DNA from: Ceratothoa steindachneri
Lineage: Eukaryota; Arthropoda; Malacostraca; Isopoda; Cymothoidae
NCBI GenBank assembly: GCA_963969495.1
Contig: OZ018323.1
Coordinates: 81,664,919 to 81,728,918, forward strand
Length of the DNA: 64,000 nt
Direction of reading: 5' to 3'
The notes below the pieces were generated by a model. The model had not been told where the DNA came from. It ran no database searches and was given only the letters and a program-made list of their open reading frames with translations. Of this stretch, positions 45,823-58,271 are shown in pieces. Each line of letters starts with the position of its first letter. Within the stretch, counting starts at the first letter, position 1. Position numbers and translations under genes: made by a program.

Positions 45823-48800
45823 TTTTTCCCAAGTGTTTGTTATTTATACCTCGTCACCCCACTCACTGGGGTAGGGGTAGGAGTGGGGGGGGGCTTGTGG
45901 ACGGGCCACAGGAGGGTTCTTACTCCAACGGTTTTTCTCACCAAGTCTTACCTCGGCTCCCGCTGGCCTTCGAGCTTGAGAGAAACGCGTCTCCAATTTC
46001 TTACTTGAGGTGAAATTGAATATATTTTCGTAGGGGAGATCTTGCAGTTTAAAACAGTTCGGCTTTTCATAGAGATGAGTGGCGAGGGGCTGTGGTTACG
46101 AGTTTGAGCCACGGTGCCGGGCCCGGATGTCTTTGCGGTCACCGTCCCGTGTCTCCACTGGGAGAGAACGGAGGAGTGACGATTCCCCTACAATTGGTAA
46201 CAACCCTCTTGGTTTTATCTCATATTTTTTTCGGAGCACTCATAGTTTTATAGGTTCGACAATGTGAAATGATAATCGAAGAGCATTATGTAAAAAGGTT
46301 GATAGCAACAAACTAAAACCAGCTGTAAACCATTTTGCTATATTTAAAGTGAATGATCTGTGTGAAGTGTAAATTATTTTAATTTTCGGGAAGGTTGAGG
46401 TTGTATTAAACAGAAAGTGCCTGTTTCAGTAGTAACAAGCAAAGTTAGTTGATCCGCTTTGTAATTCGGCCAGTACTTTCACCCTCTTGTAAAGGAGACA
46501 CCACGTCTGCCATCAAAGCAGAAATGTTTTGCATTTATCTCACCGGTACCATGTTGCGCATAATGCTACATCAGGAAGTCTGGAAGTATATTTTAAGACC
46601 TATATTTAATAGTAAAACCTTAAGATTCCTAAAATTGATATCTAAGAAATCCTGGGTTACCCCATAGCCTCTTTTTTTAGGCAAAATCTAAAATATTTGT
46701 ACAATCAGTTTTGTTTGTAGTAAAAAGTCCAGTCGTTTCCTAAGTAAAATGTTTTGCAAAATATTTGGGGGGAGGAGAGATGTTTCACTTATGGGAACAT
46801 TTATTTTTAGGTGACCATAGAAAATTCTGAAAAAAAATCAGAAATGTAAGATTTAGTATGTGAAAAGATATATTAGTTGGGACTCAACTTGCTTTTGATT
46901 GTCGCTACATAATTGAAAACCTATATAAAGTTGCTTAAAATACAAGATAGAATGTTAAAAAAATGAACCTTGGCAGCAATAAAATCGCATTGAAAGAGAC
47001 TCTACTCTTTGGGATAAGTCCTAGAGAGGGTTATGGCAAATTTAAACTTGCGTACAAATGTGCTTAACTCTTCTTCATCTGCTACTGTATTTTGAGACAT
47101 TGGATATGGAAACACACCACGTCATTATAGTTTTATTAAACTTACTCGTGATTGATAGTCATTATTCCAAGCCTAAGGAGGCGAACGACTGGAAATATAG
47201 GGGGAGAGCACCGAGACAAAGCGGTCGGCTGCTCGGCTCGACGAGTGACTGCATTCATCTGTTCACTTTTTTCGACTTTCACAGATGGGTGGGAGTTCGG
47301 AGGTCGGGGATTCGTAAGCCATGAGTCCTACCTGATGCATATAACCAACATTAATTAATGAATTTTGTAATCAATGAAAACAAGTCTGTGATTTTTATAT
47401 CACATAATGATAACATATGGCAGTAAGAGCTTGACTAAATTAGCTTGATTTTAATTCTGTAAGCTTGAATCGCTCAATGTGGTTCGCCTACAATGCATAA
47501 GTTAACAGGGCAAGTTCTCATTCTCTCGATTTGTGGTACTCTATTACCTACCCTCCACGCTTTTGTTGTTCCAATTTCGCTATATTTTTAAGCTTCTTAA
47601 TTTTAAGAGGAATTTCTTCTTTTTTGGCTTGTTATTAATTGCAAATTTGCAGGACTTAAGACTATTTTATTAATTATTATAAAGGGATTTTTTAACGAAC
47701 GCAAACAATAAATAAATCCTTGTGAGTCACCAAGACCTCATTTATCTATTTTTTTAGCCAATGGCATGGCAGTGAATGGAACTTTTAATATGGTCTGAAC
47801 AATTAAGCCAAATATGGAATTAAAAATAATAGATATACAGGTCAGACATATTATTTACTGATACAAACGAAAGTGGGTTGGTAAATAATCATACTTGACA
47901 TTATTAATATGATTCTATCTGCTAAAGGTGTAATTATTGATTTAAAAAAGAAGAAATTAGCTTCGTTTGTTATAAGGAAAGTTAAATAATTTTGAATATA
48001 CAAAACACTACATTATTCAGCAAAGTAGTTTCGATAATTATTCATAATGCTATCCCATCGTTTAATTAAGCAATTGATGATAACACTTGCAATTTTGCTA
48101 TTTCACTACATAGTATCCCGTTGAGCATTTGACACCACAAAAGCATTCAGAGCTTCATGATCAGTTGCAGCAGGTCGGCTTCCGCCCTCGTGATTTTTTT
48201 TTTCTAAATCGCCAAGATAACACTTTTTTCATAAAGCATGATATACCTTATGTGTCTCGTTTGCCGCCATTACTAATGAAGGGTTCTAACGTAATGTAGC
48301 CTAAAAAGGCCTAAATATTGCAAGCTTAAAAAGATCTAGGCTGTTAGCTTAAAAAAGACTTAAGAATTACTACTGTTATCTTTAAATAGGTTGCAACAAA
48401 TTGGGAACAATTTATACAACTCTAAAAAACGTTTTTTATGTATGCTAAAAAGAACATTAATTACATGACAAAATAATAAATGTCTAAAATCTGACACACT
48501 ACCTGACTATGATGGAAACATAAATTTCCCAATTTCATCCACAATAAATACAATGAGTTTTTTCTCTTGATGTAGAATGTTTAATGAATTGTGAGCGTTT
48601 AAGCTTAATAAAGTGAACCTTTTAATTTTTGATGGCTTTATTGTTGGTATTAGCGTAGTATACGCGTTCATAGTTAAATCCAAATTTAGCCAACATTCAT
48701 AATCACATACACACTGAAATCACTAACCGCTACATTCATGCGCTTGCCAATAAAACATCTACACACTCGACCCCCTAGCATACACACATCTGAAACCACC

Positions 48801-49968
48801 TTGCATTACAAGGGCAGGATGCACCTGGTCAGACAGATGTGGGCTCCACTCAGCCTTTATGAGCTATCAGAAATGACTGGATGACTCCATCGTGAACGTC
48901 TTTCCAGCTTGTAAAAGATTCACTCACACCATAGAACACAATGGTAGACTACATAATACACAACCACCTACGCAGACAACACAGCATGCACTCACTGGAA
49001 AGTTTGTGGGAGTGCTAAGTGTCAGTCATGACCTTCCTCATGATTTCGAAACCGTTCCTCCAGACAGCGTAGGGAAAGCGATACCATCAACAACTTTGTA
49101 TTGGTACAAGTACAGGAATAGTTTAGGAGCATCATGCTTCATCCTTCAGTTGTACAAACATTGAAAAAAATTGACCTAAGACATTTCTTATATAAAAAAT
49201 AGGAATGGAAATAAAAGAAAAAAATAATAACGCCCGAGAACGAGAGATACAAAAACGCAGGGGAGGGATATTTACAAAGAAGGAATGGATACTATTGATC
49301 ATATGATTCCTAATTGTGAGGCGATGATCGATTTTATGAACTGTTTGAACCCGAAGTCCTCTTGAGAGAGATTAAAATTTATGAGGTTGTCAATTAAAGC
49401 CACTTCAACTACCTGTCGCTTGAGTCAGTAATTCGAGATATAAATAAATTCTGATCTTTTCCTCACTTGACCCTATGATTATTGGAACTCACGTAAATCC
49501 CATGAGATTGGCTACTTCCAGTTTTCTATGTATTCTTCATCGCAATTTTTGCAGGGAAGTTTATATACCTTTTTAAGGGAGGGTGGGGAGGTTATTTTTG
49601 ATTAGTTAATTTTTAAGAGAGTTTGGGAAGCTAAATTCCATCTTATGATTATAATTTTTCAAATGACTATTAATACATTTAAGGGGGACATTATAGGAAA
49701 GAATATTATATTAGGGAGAGGGGGTATTCATACTCTCGGTCGTAAGGTTATTTTTGTTATTCTTCTTTAAATTGCCATAAAATTTCTCCTTGCCTAAAAA
49801 TGCTTCATTACTAAAACGAAAATCCTTATTTGAGAGAATAAAAATGTTTTTGATATTCTAAATTTCATTATCAATGTGTTCTAGCTCACATATTCTGCAC
49901 GCAAGGAGGAACAATATCGAGACATCTGATTTCTTTATCGTATCACTAGGGTCAAAATAAAATTGCAT
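45823..49968. other. Long spacer, no gene supported
   Basis: 45830-46200 is GC-richer with G-runs. 46270-48700 is AT-rich with dense stops. Short frames (for example 47058-47324, 48892-49164) have no motifs. 48000-48250 read on the minus strand (LIKRWDSIMNNYRNYF) faintly recalls a transposase tail but is too little to call. Confidence 0.45.
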
Positions 49969-49971
49969 ATA

Positions 49972-51170
49972 CAGGGTGTTCTGGTTAAATTTTATGATTT
50001 TTAATGTCTCCTTTTTTTTCAAGAACAGATAACGTATCAGTTAACAGTCAATGGCGTTAGAGAGAATGCTGAGTAAAGTTTTAGTTAAGAAAAAAATGAT
50101 ATAACATGGAGAACTGGAATCTCTCTGAATATTGGAAAAGAGTTACCTGTATCATGATGATTCGCACCGGCTATCAAAATCAAGACATTATGGCTGCTGC
50201 CTAATGCTCTGAGAACACTGTAAAGGCTGTAAGACGTGACATAGACGGCTGCAACGGAGACTAACAATTCATGGCCAGCAAAACCGAACACACCAGGCGT
50301 TCTGAGTGAGCTCGCACGCCAGAATTCATCCAACAACTGCAGAAGAAGCTGATGTAAAACACTAGCAAAGGAATCCAGGCTTTAGCGAGAAAGATGGGTG
50401 TCGATGTCGCCACCATGAAGCTGGCCCTAAATGAGAATCTTTGCTACGACCCGTACAAGAGGCGCAATGGACAAATTTTCACAGCCAAGGCCAAGGAAAA
50501 CCACTTTACGAAATCAATGAATCTCCTGAACAAGCTGTATCATACTGTTGAGAGAGGGACGATCTGGTTCTTCTCAGACGAAAAAAACTTCTCCCAGTAC
50601 CGTTGCGTAACACCCAGAACTACAGGTGTCTTGTCCACAATCCATGCGACGTTCCATGAAGACCAAGTTCCCCAAACTGGGATGGTCTTTGAGTGTCTTC
50701 CGTTATGGTGACGTCATGCTGGTCCAGATCTTTGAGCAGGGTCTTAGGCGCCATTCAGACGGCTATGCAAAGCTGCTGGAAACTGTGGTAAAACCCTGTC
50801 TTGATGGGGTTTCTGCTAGAAGGACATATCTCCAGAAAAAGTGAGAACTGATTGTTGGAGAATTTCTGCGAGTTGACAAGACCAGCCACTGTGCCTGCAA
50901 CATGAAGAACAAGCTGGTGACCAAGATCAAGAAGGTATTCCGAGATATTCACAAGGAAACAGTGAAGAACGCATGCGACAAGATTCGGAGCCATCATGAG
51001 GCTACTGAGACTACGGGGAAAGCTGAGGGCGGCTAGTTTGAGTTAACTGATATCTCCCAGCCATAATCCAGTGGATATTTTTCAACTTTATAATAAAAGT
51101 TTTTTTAAGCTGAAATATTGCGGGATTTTTTTCTGTTATGCAAACCGTCAAATTTATCCAGAACACCCTA
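49972..51170 (+). mobile_element. mariner-like transposon, internally deleted
   Basis: The left end CAGGGTGTTCTGGTTAAATT (49972-49991) and the reverse complement of the right end, TAGGGTGTTCTGGATAAATT (51151-51170), are matching inverted repeats. TA flanks both (49970-49971 and 51171-51172), as expected for Tc1/mariner. Total length 1199 bp fits the superfamily. It contains one plus-strand transposase pseudogene. Confidence 0.9.
50100..51040 (+). pseudogene. mariner-like transposase relic
   Basis: Helix-turn-helix half: IRTGYQNQDIMAAA, NTVKAVRRDIDG, HTRRSE and ARTPEFIQQLQKKL, with several stops. An open stretch 50394-50711 follows: KMGVDVATMKLALNENL and TIWFFSDEKNFSQY, whose SDEKNF holds the first catalytic Asp. 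A frame change gives MKTKFPKLGW, GDVMLVQIFEQGLRRHSDGY and KLLETVVKPCLDGV. The frame then jumps from YLQKK to GEFLRVDKTSHCACNMKNKL: the stretch normally holding the second and third catalytic acids is absent (about 60 codons). The C-terminus KIKKVFRDIHKETVKNACDK remains. Not functional. Confidence 0.9.
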
Positions 51171-51403
51171 TAAACATTTTAGTGACTGCCTTTATGATAA
51201 ATAGTAGGTTGAAGAGTGCTACTTTGGCTTGTTATCTACATGGTCAAAATATCTACACCGTACAAATTTCATTTTGGTATATCTACATAATAATTCACCT
51301 TCAGTTTTATCTGAATGAAACTGAGATGTTTGTATTTTTGAAATTATATATAACATAGTTAATTGGTAATGGAAATAATAGAAAAATATCTTTTATTTAT
51401 ATT
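51171..51403. other. Gap between mariner and Merlin relics
   Basis: AT-rich, no motif. Confidence 0.5.
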
Positions 51404-52387
51404 CTAACGATAAACAGCACGTACATTGGCTAAAAATGCTAGATAAAGGTCAGGAGCTTCTTTTCTCATCATCCACCAACAGAAGTAGTCATGATGCGAT
51501 TGAAATATTTTTTGATTGACACCTCAATTTTTTCAAGATACGAATCTTTGGATCAAGCCAGGATCTTTCAATTGCTTGTGTATGTGCACCAGGGTAAAGA
51601 TCGACGTAATATTCCTGATAATTTACGGAAAAATGACTAAAATTGTGTTGGTTTAAATTAAAGTATGCTGGCCATTCGTTGGACTGGATTATTGAGTCTT
51701 CAACGACTTCTCTCTGAATAATTGATTGACGTGTCTCGCGGTCTCTTCTTTTAACGTAAAAATATCGGCAATCTAAACCTTTCTTCAAACCGAACACCTA
51801 GCCACCATCAATACATTTTCCATGGTTATGGTTATTTTCAACTTCAGCTTTGAATTCGGAACCCGGTCTCCTAGCACTAATCGGCCTCTATTGTATTTTC
51901 ATCTTCCTGCAAATCGTGCTTCATCTATTTGCACAGGCTCTTCTTCAGTGCTTACCATTTGCACCACAATTCTGGAATAAAACAATTGCTGTACAAACTT
52001 CTCTGCACATGCTGAACCATTTGCATATTGCTTCGGTACCTCTACCAGTTAAATTTTGAATCATATCATAAAAAGAGTTTGAATAAAATAAAAGATCATT
52101 TCTAAAATTTGGCAGAAAGAGAGAGCTTGAAGTTTAGTTTGTTATTTAAATCTGTATAGTGGAAAAAATGATTGCCACTGCGAACGAAACGAAAGGTTTG
52201 ACATCCACGGTTTCTTCAAAGAAGAACGGGCATAAATTCGCCATTTCGTCTACTTTATTGAGCGTCCTTCATCTCTCCGCGACATCGATAGAGCATTTTG
52301 TTCTCTGTCCAAAAATCCATGTCTTCTTGAAAATGCCAGTGCCTTAGTTTTGTTGCTGGTTTTGGTATAAAGTTGTTTTGCGAGCAT
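51404..52387 (-). pseudogene. Merlin (ISXO2-like) transposase relic, copy 1
   Basis: Minus strand. The N-terminal zinc-finger region begins near 52387 (MLAKQLYTK, ALAFSRRHGFLDREQ), then NRGCQTFRFVRSGNHFFHYT, then AICKWFSMCREVC. The catalytic part 51489-51797 reads VFGLKKGLDCRYFYVKRRDR, QSNEWPAYFNLNQHNFSHF and AHTQAIERSWLDPKIRILKK. The family motif is SDEW; here the catalytic Asp is Asn (SNEW), a GAC to AAC change. After a frameshift the tail MMRKEAPDLYLAFLANVRA ends in a stop at 51404. Order and spacing match a full Merlin ORF of about 320 codons with several breaks. Confidence 0.87.
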
Positions 52388-52642
52388 CTTAAGGGCTGTA
52401 TCAATGACTGAAATATAAATGATATCTTGGAAGGCAATTATTTTCTTCCATAGCATACCACCATACCTAAACTTTACCGGAAGAGGAATTAATTAAAAGC
52501 TTCTAATCCCCTTGTAGACTTTGAGGATAAAATATTTTCTAGCTTCTTAAGTTCTGTGTCAATGACTGAAATATAAATGATATCTTGGAATGGAATTATT
52601 TTATTTTATAGCATACCACCCTCCCTAAACTTTATCGGAAGA
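52376..52642. repeat. ~160-bp tandem repeat, left part (units 1-2)
   Basis: Words GAGGAATTAATTAAAAGC, TTCTAATCCCC, GCTTCTTAAGTTCTGTGTCA, ATGACTGAAATATAAATGAT, ATCTTGGAA and TAGCATACCACC recur in order. A partial unit (52376-52481) overlaps the start of the Merlin coding region and a full unit runs 52482-52641. The array resumes after the hAT insertion at 55534. Confidence 0.88.
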
Positions 52643-53099
52643 CAAGGCCGCCAAGAGGATGAATAGTACTCGGTACAAGACTTAATTTGAGCCCCCTCCC
52701 CAGGTTTCAAAAAACAAAAAGCACATATATACTTTATTTTACAGTGTGGATAATATTTATTTCTTTTTGCAGGTGTTCATACTGTATATTAGTAACCAAT
52801 TTCTTTACTTAAAAAAAATCCTATAAAATGCAGAGCCAAAAATATCATTAGTAACAATTCTTTTAATAGTAAAGCGACTTTTGGTTCATCCTGTACAATG
52901 GATAATAAAATAAATTAAAAAATAATCATATACTGAATAATGCTTTTCGAGCTTTCATGGCAGCAAATATTTTATGACATTATCAAATTGGGTTTTCATG
53001 CAAGTATATATTCAATACTAAGTCTCTTCACATTCAGATTCACCTTATTCCCAATGCGTGATGAAACATGTTTTATTTTCTTCATTTCAGATTTTTTCC

Positions 53100-54760
53100 A
53101 GTTTCCGTGAAGATCTTTCAAACTTGCTATCAACTCATTGACATTAGTGACTTCAACATCAACTGTATCATGTCTTGTTTGCAGAATCTTGTTGCCTTTC
53201 TATTTTGCCAAAATCCTGAACCAAGTTGCTGACATAATCAGACAAGTAAACGATGAGACATACTTAATAGCGCCATGTATTTCAGTCATTGTTCTAGGTT
53301 TCAGAATCAATGTTAACGGTTCTTCAAATGCAGCCTGAGTGCTGGTAAGGTTTGCTGCAAATGGTTTTGCACAATCTATTCCCAAAGACCATCTTGTATC
53401 GGACTTATTGTGAAGCGACCGATTTCTTGTCTTGTTCAGAACAATCTCCCAACGTCGTGGGCCGGAGCTGAAGAGAGTGTATGGTGTCTGAATTGTTCCG
53501 AAAAAGTCTAATGGCTTCAAGGCAACATTTAGCAGAGTCCGTTTCTCATAAATTGAAAGTATGGAATCCACAAGGGGAAAAAAGTGCCAAATCATTTTCA
53601 AACAGAAGTCGTGCCTGTACCTCTTTGTATTATCCAGCCATATTGGATCCATTGTCGTAACTTTGCTCCCTGCAATCTGAGAAAGGGATGTAGTTCTCTT
53701 TCAACGTTTCCAGTACTATTTTCAAAATATCGTTTCCAGTTTTGTTACTACAATCAATAAACTTCAAAACCGCTCCTCGATAACATATGCAAAATCGTCT
53801 TTTACAAGATATCGTAGCATAAAGGCGGTTTGCTCAACATGGGAGAGGTCTGGTGTTGCATTCACCATAATTGAAAAGTATTTCTAGAAGCTCCTTTCAA
53901 AGAGAATTTGTGTGCAACAAGTTCTGGGTAAAGAGGAAACTAATTCGTTTTGATTCTCTGCTGAGAGATAGTGTACCTGTAGTTTCCCTCTTTTCTGCTA
54001 CAATTCCTTCACTTTTAGCACATGTTCTTTCAGAACAGGATCCCACAGAGACAACAACAGTTCTACCAAGCCCCAAAAGTTTTCACTTATTTCATCTCCA
54101 ATTCTTTGCGAAAATTTTCTAAATGCTATGCCTCTCCCCCCCAGAAAAAGAACAATATCTATGATCCACCTCAAAAGTTCGAGCATTCTTGCTGCTTCAG
54201 ATTCAATGGAAGTTTCCAAAAGATTTTCAATGCAGTTGTCTGATTTCAATCGTCTTTCAAAATCACGCTAAGCTAAATAACACTCCCTATGTGCATTGCA
54301 TCTTTCAATTCGTGTTCAGGAATTCTGTTAGCTATTTTTCATCATTTTCCGCTTGTAACGTAGCCCTGTGATGTTTCTAGACGCGAATGCAATTTTGAAG
54401 TTTCGGTTTCAGTTTGAAAGAGAGGACACAGAAAGCAATAAAGGGCCTGTTGGGATAGACTCCATACCAACAAATCTCGTCTTGAAATTTCACCATTTTG
54501 ATTTCGTACTGAAAGTATATTCTCAGAGAATGCTTGTTGATTACTGTCACGTGGAAATGAAGTTGAGCAAGTGAGATGGAACATTCTGACACATTCTTCA
54601 ACTCTCTCCGCGGTTAATTTCTCATCAACGCCAATATAAACACCAACGTCTGGAAAACAGCCTGTCATTGTACTTGCAGCAGGAAGCGCAGCATTATTTG
54701 TCCATTTTCCGAGTGCCGTACCAGCTGGTGCCACTTCTGTTCTTTGATCATCTTCAGAAT
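53100..54760 (-). pseudogene. hAT transposase relic, TTF/ZMYM1-like
   Basis: In minus-strand order: TTF-like finger region (SFPRDSNQQAFSEN, NGEISRRDLLVWS, ALYCFLCPLF; 54342-54734). Then LELLRWIIDIVLFLGGRGIAF and ENFWGLVELLLSLWDPVLKEH (53998-54249). KYFSIMVNATPDLSHVEQ sits where the family has Leu-Asp-Cys-Thr-Pro-Asp; the first catalytic Asp is Asn. QSYDNGSNMAG follows just above 53650. A 150-codon open part 53200-53652 contains GTIQTPYTLFSSGPRRWEIV and KSDTRWSLG (family SDTRW). Multiple stops and shifts. Confidence 0.85.
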
Positions 54761-55533
54761 CTGACTTACTGCTCTTTTGTGTTTATCTAAACTTAAATGC
54801 ATTTCAACAATCTGTTCCTCAGAAAATGAGACGGGATTAACAAGTTGTTACAACTAACAACATTACAATTAACAACTTAATAACAACCAGTATACACTCA
54901 CCCTTATTTTGTTCCGTAATTTCGGGTATTTTGCTCCACTTTTCAGATTATATAGGAATGATATATCTGATACATAATTTATATATATATTACAGTTTAT
55001 TTTATTTTAATGCATAAAAGAAGGAAAAAAATCTTTATAAAACATTTTGATTTATAGAAAACTAATGGGAATGCCTCTGAAAAAAATCTTGACTTACTGC
55101 TCCTTTATGTTTATCTAAACTTAAAAGCATTTCAGCAATCTATTCCTCAGAAAATGAGACGGTATTAACAAACTAATGGGAACGCCAAGAAAAAATCACT
55201 AAAATTATGTTATTTCAACAGATCACTTACCGCAATGCCAATTTTCGCAGCGTCAATCACTCTCCTTCTTTGGGCTCTTCTTCTTTTACATAATGACGAA
55301 ATATTATTATCAACATCGTGAGATCAAAGGCAAGTTTTAGTTGCACTCTCGTCCCGAGGTAAATTAAGGAATATTATTTCCACTATAAATTACTCTCTAC
55401 AACAAATATAGGAAAAAGGTTTATCACTATAACATTTGATCTGTGCTCGGTATACATACGGAAACAAGAGTCCCTCTTGGCACTTGGGGCCCCTGTACGA
55501 TGTACCGGCTGTATCCCCTTCTCAGCGGGCCTG
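54761..55533. other. Non-coding 5' part of the nested hAT
   Basis: AT-rich lead-in between the transposase start region and the right terminal inverted repeat. TGTTTATCTAAACTTAAA plus TTTCAGCAATC occurs twice (about 54780 and 55108), an internal direct repeat of about 60 bases. Confidence 0.55.
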
Positions 55534-55740
55534 CCGTAAGAGGAAGTAATTAAAAGCTTCTAATCCCCTCGCGGATTTTGATGATAAAATTGTTTTTCGA
55601 GCTTCTTAAGTTCTGTGTCAATAACTGAAATATAAATGATATCTTGGAAGGAAATTATTTCCTTTCATAGCATACCACCCTCCTTAAACTTTACCGGAAG
55701 AGGAAATCATTAAAAGCTTCTAATCCTCTTGTGGATTTAG
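55534..55740. repeat. ~160-bp tandem repeat, right part (units 3-4)
   Basis: Continuation of 52376-52642: AGGAAGTAATTAAAAGCTTC, GCTTCTTAAGTTCTGTGTCA, ATAACTGAAATATAAATGAT, CATACCACCC, then a final partial unit ending near 55740. Confidence 0.88.
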
Positions 55741-57470
55741 AGAGGTCAGGATTAATAAAAAAAGGTAAAAGACCCACCTGTCAGTGTATTCTGGTTTCCC
55801 TATAATGCATGTAGATAACAAACTAGCTTGTAGATAACGTACCAAAGTAGCTTTGGCCATCTAGATAACAAGCCAAAGTAGCACCGGTTGAAAACAGTTA
55901 AACTCTTTATCACGATGACAGAGCACATTAACGATAGGCAAAATGAAGTTTGATTCCCCTTCCAATTAGAATTTAATAAAATAATTACTTTTCGCTTTAG
56001 TTAAAATAAATCGTCTAAATAAGGACAAAGCTTTATTTAGGAAATATTGGATCCTACTTCTAATTCAAAAGAGGCTATAGAGGCAAAAAAATCCCCAGAA
56101 GATAAGAGGCTCTATATCGTTGTCTGTAATAAGCTCCTTCAAATGAGAAAGCGCTTGTAGAAATACATACGTTGATTAATTCAATAAATAGATTATGAGA
56201 AATAGGTAGTTTAATATTTATTTAAATTTTAATATCTCGAAAGAGAACTTACTGTTCAACCTAGTCATTAGATAACTAATCACCTCCCAGAGTGTTATCA
56301 CCTGATCATTCCAGTTTGTAAACATTCCAACGACGTGGATTTGTATTTTGTTCTCTTGATTGTTAATATTTTTTCTTTTTTTTCTTTTTTTTGCATAGGA
56401 GTGTCCTGGGGCAATATTTTGACAGGTGTTTTACAGCCGAATGAAAGATGGAATGCGATACTCCGAAACTGGTCTTGTGCCTATAAAAAACTTTATTTAA
56501 AAGAGAATTTAAGTGCTTAGAACATACACTAACGGGCGTTCATTTACTAAGATGATCATGCATATATGCCATAGAATTTTGGTGGTATGTCTATGAACGT
56601 AACAACCTCATGCTGTGTTTTTTTCGGGTAATCTTGGCGTAGTGGTAATTCCCGCGCTTGTCATGTTATAAGTCTAGTAAAAGATTTATTGGAATCAATT
56701 ATATAAACATCGGTCAAATAATTAAATTAATAATATATTAAATTGGTATTTTGGACAACTTATGAAAAAGAAGTGGAGGATTTCTGAGAATTATTTATGA
56801 ATGTCTACACACGTGCGTGAGACGCATCAGAGGAAATTGCAGAAGGAGGGAAAATTTATATTATGAATTCCTTATTAGAAACAGTAAAAAGCAGAAGGAG
56901 AAGGCCGCAGGAAAAAATATATTAGGTTCACTAGGACTAAATACCTTTCCCCACTTATTAAGCGGCGATAGGTTCGCCCTCAATACAAACATTCACATAC
57001 CAAAATTAATGGAGGGGGGTTAAGAGCTTATTTACACGACAATTGGCCAGAGAAGGAAATATTTATGTTCCTCTATAGGGCAATAAACGCGAGAGATTTT
57101 TTCAAGGGCGACGGAGACAATATGAACAGCACATGAATTCCAAAAGAGAGAGTGGTTGGATACCTATCACCATTCACTGGCGATGAACATTTAAAAAAAC
57201 TCTCAAACGAAAGATAACACTGTGTAACATGATTTTTGTCTTTGGGTAGCAACTGTTATTTTCTATTTGCTTCTGTCTAGAATACACGAAAAACACTGTA
57301 ATTTATTTCAAATTTTGCTTTTGTGTCCAGGGTAATGATATTTATATGAAATTTATCTATTCCGTCTGGAAGGAAGTGGCGAATTTGAACTTTCATTTGC
57401 ATAAAGTAGAAACAAAACATGTACAAAAATATTATTTATTTATTCTAGAATTACATAAGTGATACAATTA
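55741..57470. other. AT-rich spacer
   Basis: No motif-bearing frame. 55795-55880 repeats GTAGATAACAAAC / GTAGATAACGTACCAAAGTA / AGATAACAAGCCAAAGTA, a short degenerate duplication. Confidence 0.5.
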
Positions 57471-57475
57471 AAATA

Positions 57476-58250
57476 TTAGAAATGCGTAGTTTTCCGTGAT
57501 TTACGCTTATACTCGTACTCTAGATTACTTTCACAAATCAGCCCCCAAATATAGTCTCCCATCAGATTTTCATTATACGATCCTTGATAGCGGCGTTCAA
57601 AGTCCAGTAGATCTTGGTGAAAGCGCTCGTAATGCTTCTCGGAGTATGCCCCCATGTTCTCCTTAAATTTATCAAGATGAACGTCAAGAATATGGACTTT
57701 CAGGGACATTCTGCCACCCATTTTGCCGTAGTTTCTCACCAAGTTCTCAACAAGCTCTACATAGTTTTCGGCTTTGGGATTAACTAGAAAGCCCAGAACC
57801 ACTGCGATAAAGCTGTCCCACGTTGCTTTTTCCGTCCTAGTGAGCTTCTCGGGGAACTCCTTGTACTCCATGAACTTTTTTATTTGTGGACCGATGAAGA
57901 CCCCGACTTCCACCTTTGCCGCAGATAGCTTAGGAAAGAAATCTTGCAGATACTTGAAAGCTGCAGACACCTTATCTAGAGCTTTGGTGAATTGTTTCAT
58001 TAGGTCCAATTTTAAGTGCAGAGGAGAAAACAGTACTTTTCGGGGGCCCAACAAAGGCTCCCATTTGACATTGTTTCTCCCCACACTAAACTCGATCCGT
58101 TGTGACCAATCCGGCTGATGGTAGTGTGCCACGGTGTCCCTGCTGTCCAAAAGGCAAGGATAAAAATGAAACTTGGTAAAGCCGTCTTGGAGACCCATCG
58201 AGGCCACCATTTTTAAGTCTCCGATAACCTCTCAACCGTACTCTTGATAT
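57476..58250 (-). CDS. Arthropod multicopy family protein, unknown function (C-terminal part)
   Basis: Uninterrupted 244-codon minus-strand frame from Met at 58210. VIGDLK is encoded directly upstream in frame, after a TGA where Trp is expected (Tyr-Gly-stop-Glu-Val), so the gene was longer. Blocks: GLQDGFTKFHFYPCLLDSRD (Cys motif), GRNNVKWEPLLGPRKVLFSP, LHLKLDLMKQFTKALDK, VFIGPQIKKFM, KATWDSFIAVVLGFL, MSLKVHILDVHLDKFKENMG and YERFHQDLLDFERRYQGSYN followed by MGDYIWGL. I recall the same blocks in many unannotated arthropod proteins, often in many copies. A mobile-element origin is plausible but unproven, and no catalytic motif is known to me. Confidence 0.65.
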
Positions 58251-58271
58251 TTCAATAGGTATATCTAGCAA

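Larger units (their letters stand above)
52643..55533 (-). mobile_element. hAT transposon (ZMYM-type) nested in the tandem repeat
   Basis: The left end CAAGGCCGCCAAGAGG (52643) and the right-end complement CAGGCCCGCTGAGAAGG (ending 55533) are imperfect inverted repeats. Flanking octamers TCGGAAGA (52635-52642) and CCGTAAGA (55534-55541) are diverged copies of CCGGAAGA, which is the sequence at this point in the neighbouring, uninterrupted repeat units (near 52478 and 55695). This reconstructs the empty site and proves insertion within the array. The minus strand encodes the transposase relic. Confidence 0.87.

Noticed and set aside
48000..48250. Minus-strand LIKRWDSIMNNYRNYF resembling a transposase C-terminus
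   Set aside because: Too short and unsupported by upstream motifs or terminal repeats.
56632..56665. TTGGCGTAGTGGTAATTCCC, tRNA A-box-like
   Set aside because: No B box at the proper distance.
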